A stretch of 27,108 nt of DNA from a virus. Below, one piece after another: positions 1 through 5,358 of the stretch. Made by a program: the position numbers and the translations under genes. Each line of letters starts with the position of its first letter. Positions within the stretch are counted from its first letter, which is position 1. Under the pieces are notes generated by a model, which saw only the letters and a program-made list of their open reading frames with translations, was not told the origin of the DNA and made no database searches. The stretch spans positions 1 to 27,108 of IMG/VR virus record IMGVR_UViG_3300021964_000422; one strand, written 5' to 3'.

Positions 1-131
1 CACCAATTAAGACAGCGATGGAAGGTGACTTCGATACTGGCAACATGAGATTTAAAGCTAGAGAAAGATACTCTTTTGGATTCTCTGATCCAAGATGTAT
101 TTTTGGTAACGGAAATTTACCAACTAGCTAA
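1..131 (+). CDS. Major capsid protein, C-terminal fragment (probable)
   Basis: This is the 3' end of a gene that enters the window already open; the reading frame begins with the complete codon at position 3 and stops with TAA at 129-131. The 42 visible residues end in a segment containing KARERYSFGFSDPR followed by IFGNG. A closing stretch with an RYSFGFSDPR-type motif is what I know from major capsid proteins of marine short-tailed phages. The position supports the call: a strong terminator follows at once, and small virion proteins, connector and tail genes come next. With only the tail visible, another abundant virion protein cannot be excluded. Confidence 0.55.
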   Translation, partial: PIKTAMEGDFDTGNMRFKARERYSFGFSDPRCIFGNGNLPTS

Positions 132-157
132 TAAATACTAATCAGTATTACTGAAAA

Positions 158-187
158 GGGGCGGTGTTTTACATCGCCCCTTTTTTT
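158..187 (+). terminator. Intrinsic terminator after the capsid-like gene
   Basis: A 9-bp stem (158-166 with 172-180) contains one G-T pair and closes a 5-base loop TTTTA. It is followed directly by seven T residues at 181-187. It lies 26 bases after the stop of the capsid-like gene and is the only classical terminator I see in the window. Its loop and 3' arm also hold the -35 box of the promoter called next. Confidence 0.9.
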
Positions 188-196
188 ATGTATAAT
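168..196 (+). promoter_or_regulatory. Sigma70-type promoter overlapping the terminator
   Basis: The -35 box TTTACA (168-173) matches the consensus at 5 of 6 positions. It is followed by exactly 17 bases and a perfect -10 box TATAAT (191-196). Transcription should begin near 203, giving a leader of about 80 bases before the ATG at 285. The -35 box lies inside the terminator hairpin, so one short region would stop capsid transcription and restart it for the following virion genes. This is read from the sequence only; a phage polymerase promoter could coexist. Confidence 0.7.
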
Positions 197-218
197 ATAA
201 ACAACCTAGAAAAAATTA

Positions 219-271
219 TTATGTAGACTGGCTAGGCAGACGGTATAGAGACTACATAACGAACGCTATAC
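219..271 (+). promoter_or_regulatory. Structured 5' leader with two interleaved inverted repeats
   Basis: Two perfect inverted repeats interlock. TTATGTAG (219-226) pairs with CTACATAA (252-259), and GTATAG (243-248) pairs with CTATAC (266-271). The second left arm lies in the loop of the first repeat, so both stems together would form an H-type pseudoknot, or else they are alternative hairpins. The last arm ends one base before the Shine-Dalgarno AAAGGAG (272-278). The element lies fully in the leader expected from the promoter at 168-196 and could affect mRNA stability or translation of the next gene. A folding role is inference. Confidence 0.45.
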
Positions 272-284
272 AAAGGAGAAAATT

Positions 285-839
285 ATGGCATCAACTACTT
301 TTTCAGGACCGGTACGTTCTGAAGGTGGCTTTCAAATAGCTACTAAAAACTCAACAACAGGAGCAGTTACAACAAGATACAGTTCAGGTATGCCTGATTT
401 AACAGGTTTACTTTTCGCTGACACAGCAACAGGTGCAAATATTTCCATCGCTGATGGAGTTATTGCAGCTGTAAACTACACTGGTGCAGCAGCATGTGCT
501 GTGGCATTACCAGCAGCAACTAAAGGTGCAATTGCAGTTTACGTTCAAGCTAAAGATACAGCTGGCGGAACTAACACTTTAACTTTCAATGCAGCTGGAA
601 CTGACGTTTGGGCAACTGGTTCTTTAATTGAATCAAGAGCAGCAAATGAAGTAACTTTTGATACTTCAGCAGCAGGTGAAACACAATTAGTTTTCACTCC
701 AGTAGACGCAGCTACTAATCTTTTAACAACAGGAAGCAAAATTGCTTTTATGTGTTTTGAAGATGGCGTGTGGACAATTGCAACTGAATTCACTGGTGCA
801 GCAGCAGCTGTTACTGGTGCGTTTGCATTTGCAGCGTAA
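285..839 (+). CDS. Virion structural protein, possible capsid decoration or fibre protein
   Basis: This 184-residue protein is rich in Ala, Thr and Gly with alternating hydrophobic residues, as expected for a beta-sandwich virion protein. It has no signal peptide or membrane segment. The start MASTTFSGPVRSEGGF and the many TTGA/AAGT-type turns resemble small structural proteins placed just after capsid genes in marine phages. Expression looks strong: it has its own promoter (168-196), an ideal Shine-Dalgarno AAAGGAG six bases before ATG, and a structured leader. Together with its place right after the capsid-like gene, this suggests a high-copy head protein such as a decoration protein. The precise role is not visible in the sequence. 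Confidence 0.6.
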   Translation: MASTTFSGPVRSEGGFQIATKNSTTGAVTTRYSSGMPDLTGLLFADTATGANISIADGVIAAVNYTGAAACAVALPAATKGAIAVYVQAKDTAGGTNTLTFNAAGTDVWATGSLIESRAANEVTFDTSAAGETQLVFTPVDAATNLLTTGSKIAFMCFEDGVWTIATEFTGAAAAVTGAFAFAA

Positions 840-849
840 CAATTAATTA

Positions 850-869
850 GTGGCTCCTTCGGGAGCCAC
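850..869 (+). promoter_or_regulatory. Perfect 8-bp hairpin with cUUCGg tetraloop
   Basis: GTGGCTCC (850-857) and GGAGCCAC (862-869) pair perfectly around TTCG, closed by a C-G pair, which is the extra-stable cUUCGg tetraloop. The hairpin sits 10 bases after the preceding stop and just before the Shine-Dalgarno of the next gene. No T-tract follows, so it is unlikely to be an efficient intrinsic terminator. Protection of the upstream mRNA 3' end or an RNA-processing barrier is more likely (inference). Confidence 0.7.
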
Positions 870-885
870 AACTAAGGAGAACACC

Positions 886-1206
886 ATGGCAGCAAAAGCT
901 GATATACAAGCAACGATAATTTCTGCAACTACAACTAATGCAATTATTGCACAACCTGTTAGATTGAAGGGAATTATTTTATCGGGTTTAGCTACGTCTG
1001 GCACAGTTCAATTAAAAACTACAAGTGCTACTGGAACTACATTATTTGAAGCAGATGTTCCTGCAGGAGATATTACATCTTTAAATTTACCTGAAGATGG
1101 AATTTTATTTCCTTATGGAGTTTATGTTTCAACATTTACTGTAGCGAAAGCAACATTGTTAACTGATAAGTACTCAGGACCTAATTTAACTGGTCAGAAT
1201 GGCTAA
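886..1206 (+). CDS. Small virion protein (hypothetical)
   Basis: The protein has 106 residues. The ATG at 886 is chosen because AAGGAG (874-879) lies just upstream; a longer reading from GTG at 850 would translate through the stable hairpin and is unlikely. The protein is rich in Ala, Thr, Ile and Gly, with alternating hydrophobic residues throughout, and no Cys or membrane segment. This looks like a compact beta-sandwich. Its general style resembles the 112-residue protein at 14839-15177, so both may be small fibre, spike or decoration modules of the particle. It follows the abundant-looking gene at 285 and shares its transcript. No specific family was recognised. Confidence 0.6.
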   Translation: MAAKADIQATIISATTTNAIIAQPVRLKGIILSGLATSGTVQLKTTSATGTTLFEADVPAGDITSLNLPEDGILFPYGVYVSTFTVAKATLLTDKYSGPNLTGQNG

Positions 1207-1209
1207 CAA

Positions 1210-1524
1210 ATGAATGGTATGAATAGAACAATACCAGGTTTTAAAAGAGGGGCTGATGTTCAGCCCCCTAAAACCAAAAAGTATTTTAGAAAAACCGAAT
1301 CTGGTGCAGGTATGACTAAAGCAGGTGTTGCAAGATACCGAAGAGAAAATCCAGGATCAAAATTAAAAACTGCCGTAACAGGCAAAGTTAAACCAGGATC
1401 AAAAGCTGCGAAAAGACGTAAATCTTTTTGCGCTAGATCAGCAGGACAAATGAAACAATTTCCTAAAGCTGCTGCAGATCCTAATTCAAGATTAAGACAG
1501 GCTAGAAGACGATGGAAATGCTAG
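1210..1524 (+). CDS. Small basic conserved phage protein (DUF6321-like)
   Basis: This 104-residue, strongly basic protein has a Gly-Met-Thr-Lys-Ala segment near residues 34-38 and an arginine-rich KAAKRRKSFCARSAGQM stretch around 65-81. It ends in RRRWKC. The combination AKRRKSFCAR plus a terminal RxWKC motif is what I associate with the small phage family DUF6321; the family name should be verified. Its function is unknown, though basic charge and paired cysteines suggest nucleic acid or metal binding. It begins three bases after the previous stop without a clear Shine-Dalgarno, so translation is probably coupled, and its stop codon abuts the ATG of the next gene. An alternative start is the in-frame ATG at 1219. 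Confidence 0.65.
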   Translation: MNGMNRTIPGFKRGADVQPPKTKKYFRKTESGAGMTKAGVARYRRENPGSKLKTAVTGKVKPGSKAAKRRKSFCARSAGQMKQFPKAAADPNSRLRQARRRWKC

Positions 1525-2163
1525 ATGTCTTATTTAAATGCTAACATACCACCAATTTATTGTAAGATAAGAAAGGAGTATCTTTATGATCTTAAAGAAC
1601 ATCAAGGAGAAAGCGAAGACTGTGTGGTCTTCAGTATCACAAGTATATCAGGCCGTGCGATCTTATTTAACATCATGTTACCTAATGGTGCATGCTTTTG
1701 GCGTTTGCCTATCTCAGCGTTTTTCCAAAAACCGTATGACCGAGCCGATGTGCCGAATATGCAGACGAACGAATTGGAACTGTGGAACTGTTTTAGTTAT
1801 TGGCCTAGTGTTACTTGCTTTGATTGGTTGGATGGTCTAAAAGGAAAATTTTTAGGACTAGATAAAAAGTTTTATCATGGCAAATATTTATTCACAATTG
1901 ATTGGGCACATCCAGACACTAATATCTTGGACGTGGAACACTCTGAAATTCCTCAAGAACATAAGTGTGCACATATACTGGAGCTTGATAACGGGAATTA
2001 TGCTGCTCAGCCTAATAATCGCATTTTGTGGCATGTTACTTCATACACTACTGATAACAGTTGGCCTGACTATAGAGTCCAAACTACTTATTGGGATGCG
2101 GAAGATAACGATATGGTTACAGAAGATAGCGATAAAATGTTCTATGAAATGGAAAAGAAATGA
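1525..2163 (+). CDS. Conserved hypothetical phage protein, aromatic-rich
   Basis: The 212-residue protein has no recognisable catalytic motif. It is rich in Trp, Tyr, Phe and Asp, with recognisable blocks NIPPIYCKIRKEYLYDL near the N-terminus, LWNCFSYWPSV near 86-96, FTIDWAHPD near 123-131 and AQPNNRILWH in the C-terminal third. I recognise this general sequence from conserved proteins of marine phages located next to capsid genes, where no function is assigned. No signal peptide or membrane helix is seen. The ATG directly follows the stop of the gene before it, and no good Shine-Dalgarno is present, so coupling is likely. A second reading frame inside it is open and hydrophobic (see findings). 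Another small gene overlaps its stop. Confidence 0.6.
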   Translation: MSYLNANIPPIYCKIRKEYLYDLKEHQGESEDCVVFSITSISGRAILFNIMLPNGACFWRLPISAFFQKPYDRADVPNMQTNELELWNCFSYWPSVTCFDWLDGLKGKFLGLDKKFYHGKYLFTIDWAHPDTNILDVEHSEIPQEHKCAHILELDNGNYAAQPNNRILWHVTSYTTDNSWPDYRVQTTYWDAEDNDMVTEDSDKMFYEMEKK

Positions 2164-2321
2164 TAGATAAATTTATATATAAATTTTTTGCTGCTATTGA
2201 CGAGGCCTTTGCTTGGGTGGATAATAGTGTTGTTGCAATTTCAATAAAGTGGAGGAAAATAAAGATGTGGAAATTTATTAAAAAGCTTTGGAAAAAATAT
2301 GTTAACTGGTTATGGAGCTAA
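2160..2321 (+). CDS. Small amphipathic basic protein (53 residues), possible membrane-active peptide
   Basis: ATG at 2160 overlaps the stop of the previous gene in an ATGA junction, and the frame runs 53 codons to TAA at 2319-2321. The N-terminal half (IDKFIYKFFAAIDEAFAWVD) looks amphipathic. The last 18 residues are Trp- and Lys-rich. Inside the gene an ATG at 2265 has its own Shine-Dalgarno GGAGG (2251-2255) nine bases upstream, and would yield only that 18-residue cationic peptide. Small amphipathic peptides next to an endolysin gene are sometimes lysis factors, but this is inference. It is short, and I recognise no family. Confidence 0.55.
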   Translation: MIDKFIYKFFAAIDEAFAWVDNSVVAISIKWRKIKMWKFIKKLWKKYVNWLWS

Positions 2322-2323
2322 GC

Positions 2324-2458
2324 ATGAAAAATTGTAAACAATGTGAAAAAGAGTTTCAACCAAAAGATGAACTAGATCAATTCTGTAGTCAGGATTGTAA
2401 AGAGGAGGCATTAGCTGAATTAGATTCTGGTTCAGATGAGTGCCTGTCATGTCAATAA
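2324..2458 (+). CDS. Mini zinc-finger-like protein (44 residues)
   Basis: The ATG at 2324 follows the previous stop by two bases. The protein contains C4-x2-C7 and C21-x3-C25, plus a terminal C40-x2-C43. The first four cysteines are arranged like a small zinc ribbon or treble-clef knuckle (CKQC, then FCSQDC). The rest is acidic. It could be a small nucleic-acid or protein-binding adaptor that modifies host machinery; no target is visible. There is no obvious Shine-Dalgarno, and its end overlaps the start of the next gene by 10 bases, so translational coupling is likely. The reading frame is short, but the regular cysteine spacing makes chance unlikely. Confidence 0.55.
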   Translation: MKNCKQCEKEFQPKDELDQFCSQDCKEEALAELDSGSDECLSCQ

Positions 2459-2868
2459 AGAAACCACTCACTATCTCTGAGGAGGCTTCCGTGCAGATGC
2501 CTATGAAGACGGTTGCCAGTTTGATTGGTCTTGTCGCAATCGGCACCTGGGCTTATTTTGGTTTGATTGAAACACAAAACCAACATCATACTCGATTACA
2601 ATTAATGGAAGCAGATGTTGAAGATAACACAGAGTTTAGAATAAAATGGCCAAGAGGTTTAATGGGTTCGTTGCCCGCTGATTCTGAGCAGTTCATGCTT
2701 ATCGAAGATCTATATAAACAAGTAGAAAAAATGCAACAGACTCAAGAGATGAATATGACTAATAAAGTTAATATAGAATTCTTAATGAAGCAATTAGATA
2801 AGGCTCAAAAAGATATAGAAAAATTAAAAGACAAACAACGGGAATTTGCTAATGGAAACGGTCATTAG
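2449..2868 (+). CDS. Single-pass membrane protein with coiled-coil tail
   Basis: The 139-residue protein has one clear transmembrane helix at about residues 21-40 (TVASLIGLVAIGTWAYFGLI). A conserved-looking block EFRIKWPRGLMGSLPADSEQ follows at 62-81, then a charged heptad-like coiled coil at about 82-133. ATG at 2449 is preferred because the N-terminus MSIKKPLTIS matches proteins I remember from marine phages. However, GTG at 2491 has a much better Shine-Dalgarno (AGGAGG at 2480-2485) and would give a protein starting just before the membrane helix. The location two genes before the endolysin makes a holin or spanin-like lysis role possible, but no family motif proves it. Confidence 0.65.
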   Translation: MSIKKPLTISEEASVQMPMKTVASLIGLVAIGTWAYFGLIETQNQHHTRLQLMEADVEDNTEFRIKWPRGLMGSLPADSEQFMLIEDLYKQVEKMQQTQEMNMTNKVNIEFLMKQLDKAQKDIEKLKDKQREFANGNGH

Positions 2869-3076
2869 TAGTGTTGTTGCTCTTTGTATGTTTATAGCAG
2901 GAGAGCTTAAAGAACATAGAATAAAAGAATCTATGTCAGATTGTTTGAAGGGAAAACGCCTTGCGGAACGTGATGTAAATGTTAATATTCAATACATGTG
3001 CGGGACTGTAGAAGCAGAGCTTGAAAAAAATATTGATGGTAGTATAAGTATAAAGAAAATTATCAAATCAAAATGA
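2852..3076 (+). CDS. Small membrane-anchored protein
   Basis: This 74-residue protein starts with a hydrophobic segment at residues 2-18 (ETVISSVVALCMFIAGE). A charged domain follows, with Cys at 31 and 50 that could form a disulfide if exported. It overlaps the preceding membrane-protein gene by 17 bases in another frame, which suggests the two are made together and perhaps act together. The arrangement of a membrane protein with an overlapping small anchored protein ahead of an endolysin recalls lysis cassettes, but neither a lipobox nor a spanin signature is present. Function is not known. The next gene overlaps its stop by four bases (ATGA). Confidence 0.6.
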   Translation: METVISSVVALCMFIAGELKEHRIKESMSDCLKGKRLAERDVNVNIQYMCGTVEAELEKNIDGSISIKKIIKSK

Positions 3077-3567
3077 ATTACAAAACTTTTAATAATTTTC
3101 TTGAAAAAGAAGAATTTTTAAAAGTTAAAAATATAATAACTCATCAAGAATTTCCTTGGTTTTTTGTAGGAGGCAATACTGAAATTAAAGGGGGATTTTT
3201 TATACATTCTTTTTTTAAAAAAAATCAAATTAATAGTACATATTTCCACGAGTGTTTAAAAAATATTTTTGAAAAACTAAAACCTAGAGCTTTATTAGAG
3301 GCAAGAGCTAACCTTTTACTTTCTTCATTATTTTACAATGAAAAATCTAGATGGCATACAGACTATTATGATGATAATTATACTGCAGTATTTTATTTAA
3401 ACACCACTGAGGGTGGTACAGAATTAAAAAATAATGATAAGATAGAATTTATTAAAGCAGAGGAAAATAAAATTTTATTAATGAAAGGTAATGTTGAACA
3501 CAGAGCAATTCTTTCCCCAGACACTGAAAAAAGATATATTATAAATTTAAATTACTTTGGAAATTAA
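3073..3567 (+). CDS. 2-oxoglutarate/Fe(II)-dependent dioxygenase
   Basis: The 164-residue protein has the complete facial triad of the 2OG-Fe(II) fold. H95-T-D97 lies in RWHTDYYDDNYTAVFYLN, the distal H143 in KGNVEHRAIL, and R154 in the EKRYIINLNY strand that usually binds the 2OG carboxylate. The Gly-Gly turn at 114-115 is typical. Such enzymes hydroxylate protein side chains or small molecules using O2 and 2OG. The length is minimal, about one double-stranded beta-helix domain with a short N-terminal cap. It lacks a Shine-Dalgarno, overlaps the previous gene by four bases, and is visibly more A+T-rich than the virion genes; one 60-base line (3181-3240) has 11 G/C. The substrate is unknown. 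Confidence 0.85.
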   Translation: MNYKTFNNFLEKEEFLKVKNIITHQEFPWFFVGGNTEIKGGFFIHSFFKKNQINSTYFHECLKNIFEKLKPRALLEARANLLLSSLFYNEKSRWHTDYYDDNYTAVFYLNTTEGGTELKNNDKIEFIKAEENKILLMKGNVEHRAILSPDTEKRYIINLNYFGN

Positions 3568-3568
3568 A

Positions 3569-4048
3569 ATGAATTTGACACGTAATTTTACGCTTCAAGA
3601 ACTCATCAAATCGGATACTGCAATTCGATTAAACATTCATAATGAACCTAACGGTGACCAGATTGATAAGTTAAAACAACTGTGTGAAAATGTACTTCAG
3701 CCAGTACGAGATCAATTCGGAAGAGTTAAGGTGACTAGCGGATTTAGAAGTCCAGAACTTTGTAAAGCTATTGGTAGCTCAGAAAATTCACAGCATGCCA
3801 AAGCTGAGGCCGCAGACATAGAGGTAATTGGCGTGGACAATGCAGAATTGGCAGATTGGATATATAGGACTTGTGAACCAGACCAACTAATTTTAGAATT
3901 CTATACGCCAGGAGAACCAAATAGTGGATGGGTTCACGTAAGTTGGGTGCCTTATAATCCAAGAAGACAATATATGAGAGCATATAGAGAAGATAAAAGA
4001 GTAAAATATAAACCCATAATAGGAAAGGCGGTTGATTTATGCCAATAG
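3569..4048 (+). CDS. Endolysin, M15A-type peptidoglycan peptidase
   Basis: The 159-residue protein matches the Peptidase_M15A layout. An N-terminal FTLQELIKSDTA motif is followed by VTSGFRSPELCKAIG (55-69). The first zinc site is in SQHAKAEAADIEV (H76, D83), then DQLILEFY (105-112), and the second zinc histidine is in WVHVSW (H123). Members cleave peptide stems of peptidoglycan, and in phages they usually serve as endolysin. The usual glycine of the SxHxxGxAxD motif is Ala79 here, a conservative change. No signal peptide is present, so a holin or other export route is needed. ATG at 3569 is chosen because the N-terminus fits the family; a TTG at 3557 would add four residues. Confidence 0.88.
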   Translation: MNLTRNFTLQELIKSDTAIRLNIHNEPNGDQIDKLKQLCENVLQPVRDQFGRVKVTSGFRSPELCKAIGSSENSQHAKAEAADIEVIGVDNAELADWIYRTCEPDQLILEFYTPGEPNSGWVHVSWVPYNPRRQYMRAYREDKRVKYKPIIGKAVDLCQ

Positions 4049-4170
4049 GAAGATCATCAATACCACAACAAATAGATGGAAAACTTAGAGGTGCTAGAGG
4101 TGAAAAAAAGAAAAAATTACAAGTTAAAAAGAAACCCAGTAGCAAAAAACCTAAGGTCTTCAAAATTTAG
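4039..4170 (+). CDS. Small basic phage protein (43 residues)
   Basis: ATG at 4039 overlaps the endolysin 3' end by 10 bases, and the frame ends at TAG 4168-4170. The protein starts MPIGRSSIPQQI and continues as a lysine-rich tail. I recall the MPIGRSxI opening from small proteins of marine phages near connector genes, with no known function. The positive charge suggests binding to DNA or to acidic proteins. There is no strong Shine-Dalgarno, so expression is probably coupled to the endolysin. It is too short for domain assignment, but the compact fit between neighbours supports it as a gene. Confidence 0.6.
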   Translation: MPIGRSSIPQQIDGKLRGARGEKKKKLQVKKKPSSKKPKVFKI

Positions 4171-4176
4171 TTTAAA

Positions 4177-4205
4177 GGTGGTACAATCAGATAAGTTGTA
4201 CAACC
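4177..4205 (+). repeat. Imperfect inverted repeat
   Basis: Arms 4177-4187 (GGTGGTACAAT) and 4195-4205 (GTTGTACAACC) pair with one mismatch and one G-T pair around a 7-base loop. No T-tract follows, so it is not a standard terminator. It opens the short stretch before the gp4-like gene and overlaps a possible tiny ORF. A regulatory or processing role is inference. Confidence 0.4.
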
Positions 4206-4261
4206 GCAAAAAGGAGAAGCTTTACACTCTCAAAGCGGCCGCTAAAAAGGAGAATATTTAA
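4178..4261 (+). CDS. Possible tiny basic ORF before the connector genes
   Basis: An open frame ends with TAA at 4259-4261, directly against the ATG of the gp4-like gene, in the tight style of this genome. From a GTG at 4178 it would encode 27 residues, including DKLYNRKKEKLYTLKAAAKK. The same frame stays open back to an ATG at 4076, but that part overlaps the previous small gene and looks like its shadow. No good ribosome site precedes the GTG. The region contains a GC patch GCGGCCGC (4235-4242) and two AAAAAGGAG copies (4208-4216 and 4244-4252); the second serves the next gene. It may be only untranslated leader. Confidence 0.3.
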   Translation: MVQSDKLYNRKKEKLYTLKAAAKKENI

Positions 4262-4957
4262 ATGGCTACATCAGGAACTACTAGTTTTAACCTGAATATT
4301 GATGAAGTTATTGATGAAGGTTATGAAAGATGTGGTCTTAGCACCACTTCTGGTTATGATATGCGTTCAGCTAGAAGAAGTCTAGACCTACTATTTGCTG
4401 AATGGGGCAATAGAGGTATTCATCTTTGGAAAACAGAACTTGATGAAATTTCATTAGTTTCTGGACAAGCCGAATATTCAGTATCAACAGATGTAAATGA
4501 TGTGCTTGAGGCTTATGTTTCTTCAACAGCAGCAGCTTCAAATAATGCAAACACACAAGATGTTTCCTTAACAAAAATTGATAGATCAGCATACGCTGCT
4601 TTACCTAACAAGTTAGCAACTGGACAACCATCACAATATTATGTTGATAGACAAACAACCCCTAAAATATATTTATATCAAGCACCAGATTTGAATACTT
4701 ATACTACACTAAAATTTTATGTAATAAAAAGAATTGAAGATGCAGGTGCATATACAAATGACGCAGATGTTGCGTATAGATTTTTACCTTGTATGTGTGC
4801 TGGACTAGCTTATTACCTAGCTATGAAAAAAGCACCTCAGTTAGTGCAACAAAATAAATTAATTTATGAGGATGAATTGAAAAGAGCCTTAGATGAAGAT
4901 GGTCAAAGAGCATCTACATTTATTACTCCACAATCTTTTTATCCTAATGGAGTTTAA
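4262..4957 (+). CDS. Head-tail connector / tail accessory factor, P22 gp4-like
   Basis: This 231-residue protein carries the pattern I associate with P22 tail accessory factor gp4 and its relatives. An N-terminal helix has DEVIDEGYERCG, followed by an arginine-bearing helix in DMRSARRSLDLLFAEW (about 33-48) and GIHLWKTELDEISL. A beta-rich middle ends in KIYLYQAP, and the C-terminus is helical. These proteins sit beneath the portal and close the head after packaging. A strong Shine-Dalgarno AAGGAG (4247-4252) supports ATG 4262. The two genes immediately after are also connector types, which strengthens the call. A general phage adaptor fold rather than true gp4 homology remains possible. Confidence 0.7.
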   Translation: MATSGTTSFNLNIDEVIDEGYERCGLSTTSGYDMRSARRSLDLLFAEWGNRGIHLWKTELDEISLVSGQAEYSVSTDVNDVLEAYVSSTAAASNNANTQDVSLTKIDRSAYAALPNKLATGQPSQYYVDRQTTPKIYLYQAPDLNTYTTLKFYVIKRIEDAGAYTNDADVAYRFLPCMCAGLAYYLAMKKAPQLVQQNKLIYEDELKRALDEDGQRASTFITPQSFYPNGV

Positions 4958-4959
4958 TA

Positions 4960-5358
4960 ATGCCAAAATTTGCTACAGGTAAAAACGCATTAGCTATTTC
5001 TGACAGATCAGGTATGGCATTTCCATATAATGAAATGGTCAAAGAATGGAACGGCTCTTTAGTTCATTATTCAGAATTTGAACCAAAACATCCACAAATA
5101 AGAAGAAGACGAACAGTGGCTGATGCAATTGCTTTACAAAATACCAGACCACAAAGATTTCAACAACCAACAAATAGAAATGGTGTTCAAGCAGATTCAG
5201 GTGGAGCTTCTGTTGGTGTAGCAAATTTAGCATTACCAGGAGACTTTGCTTTTATTAATCAAGGCACGTCAGAGATGAAACCTGCAGATCCATCATTACA
5301 GAATAGAAGAAGACAAATGTCTATTCAAATTAAATCCGTAACAGTGAGTATTACATAA
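4960..5358 (+). CDS. Conserved head-tail region protein (function unknown)
   Basis: The 132-residue protein opens with a conserved-looking block: KFATGKNALAISDRSGMAFP, then YNEMVKEWNGSLVH and EPKHPQIRRRR. I know very similar openings in marine phage proteins placed between the gp4-like factor and the adaptor. The paired position between two connector genes suggests a part of the head-tail joint or a maturation factor. The C-terminal half is low in secondary-structure signals and ends in a Thr/Ser/Ile beta-strand. It starts two bases after the preceding stop without a clear Shine-Dalgarno and overlaps the next ATG by one base, so the three connector genes are likely co-translated. Confidence 0.6.
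   Translation: MPKFATGKNALAISDRSGMAFPYNEMVKEWNGSLVHYSEFEPKHPQIRRRRTVADAIALQNTRPQRFQQPTNRNGVQADSGGASVGVANLALPGDFAFINQGTSEMKPADPSLQNRRRQMSIQIKSVTVSIT

Noticed and set aside
850-885. GTG at 850 as start of the 886-1206 gene
   Set aside because: It would translate through the stable tetraloop hairpin and the ribosome site of the ATG at 886.
1877-2170. Second hydrophobic open frame (97 codons) inside the gene at 1525-2163
   Set aside because: It has no ribosome site and no supporting overlap signal. Its hydrophobicity is expected when a T-rich third codon position becomes a second position in the +1 frame.
3768-4163. 131-codon open frame on the minus strand opposite the endolysin
   Set aside because: The + strand endolysin has intact M15 motifs; the reverse frame is Phe/Leu-rich low-quality sequence without recognisable motifs.
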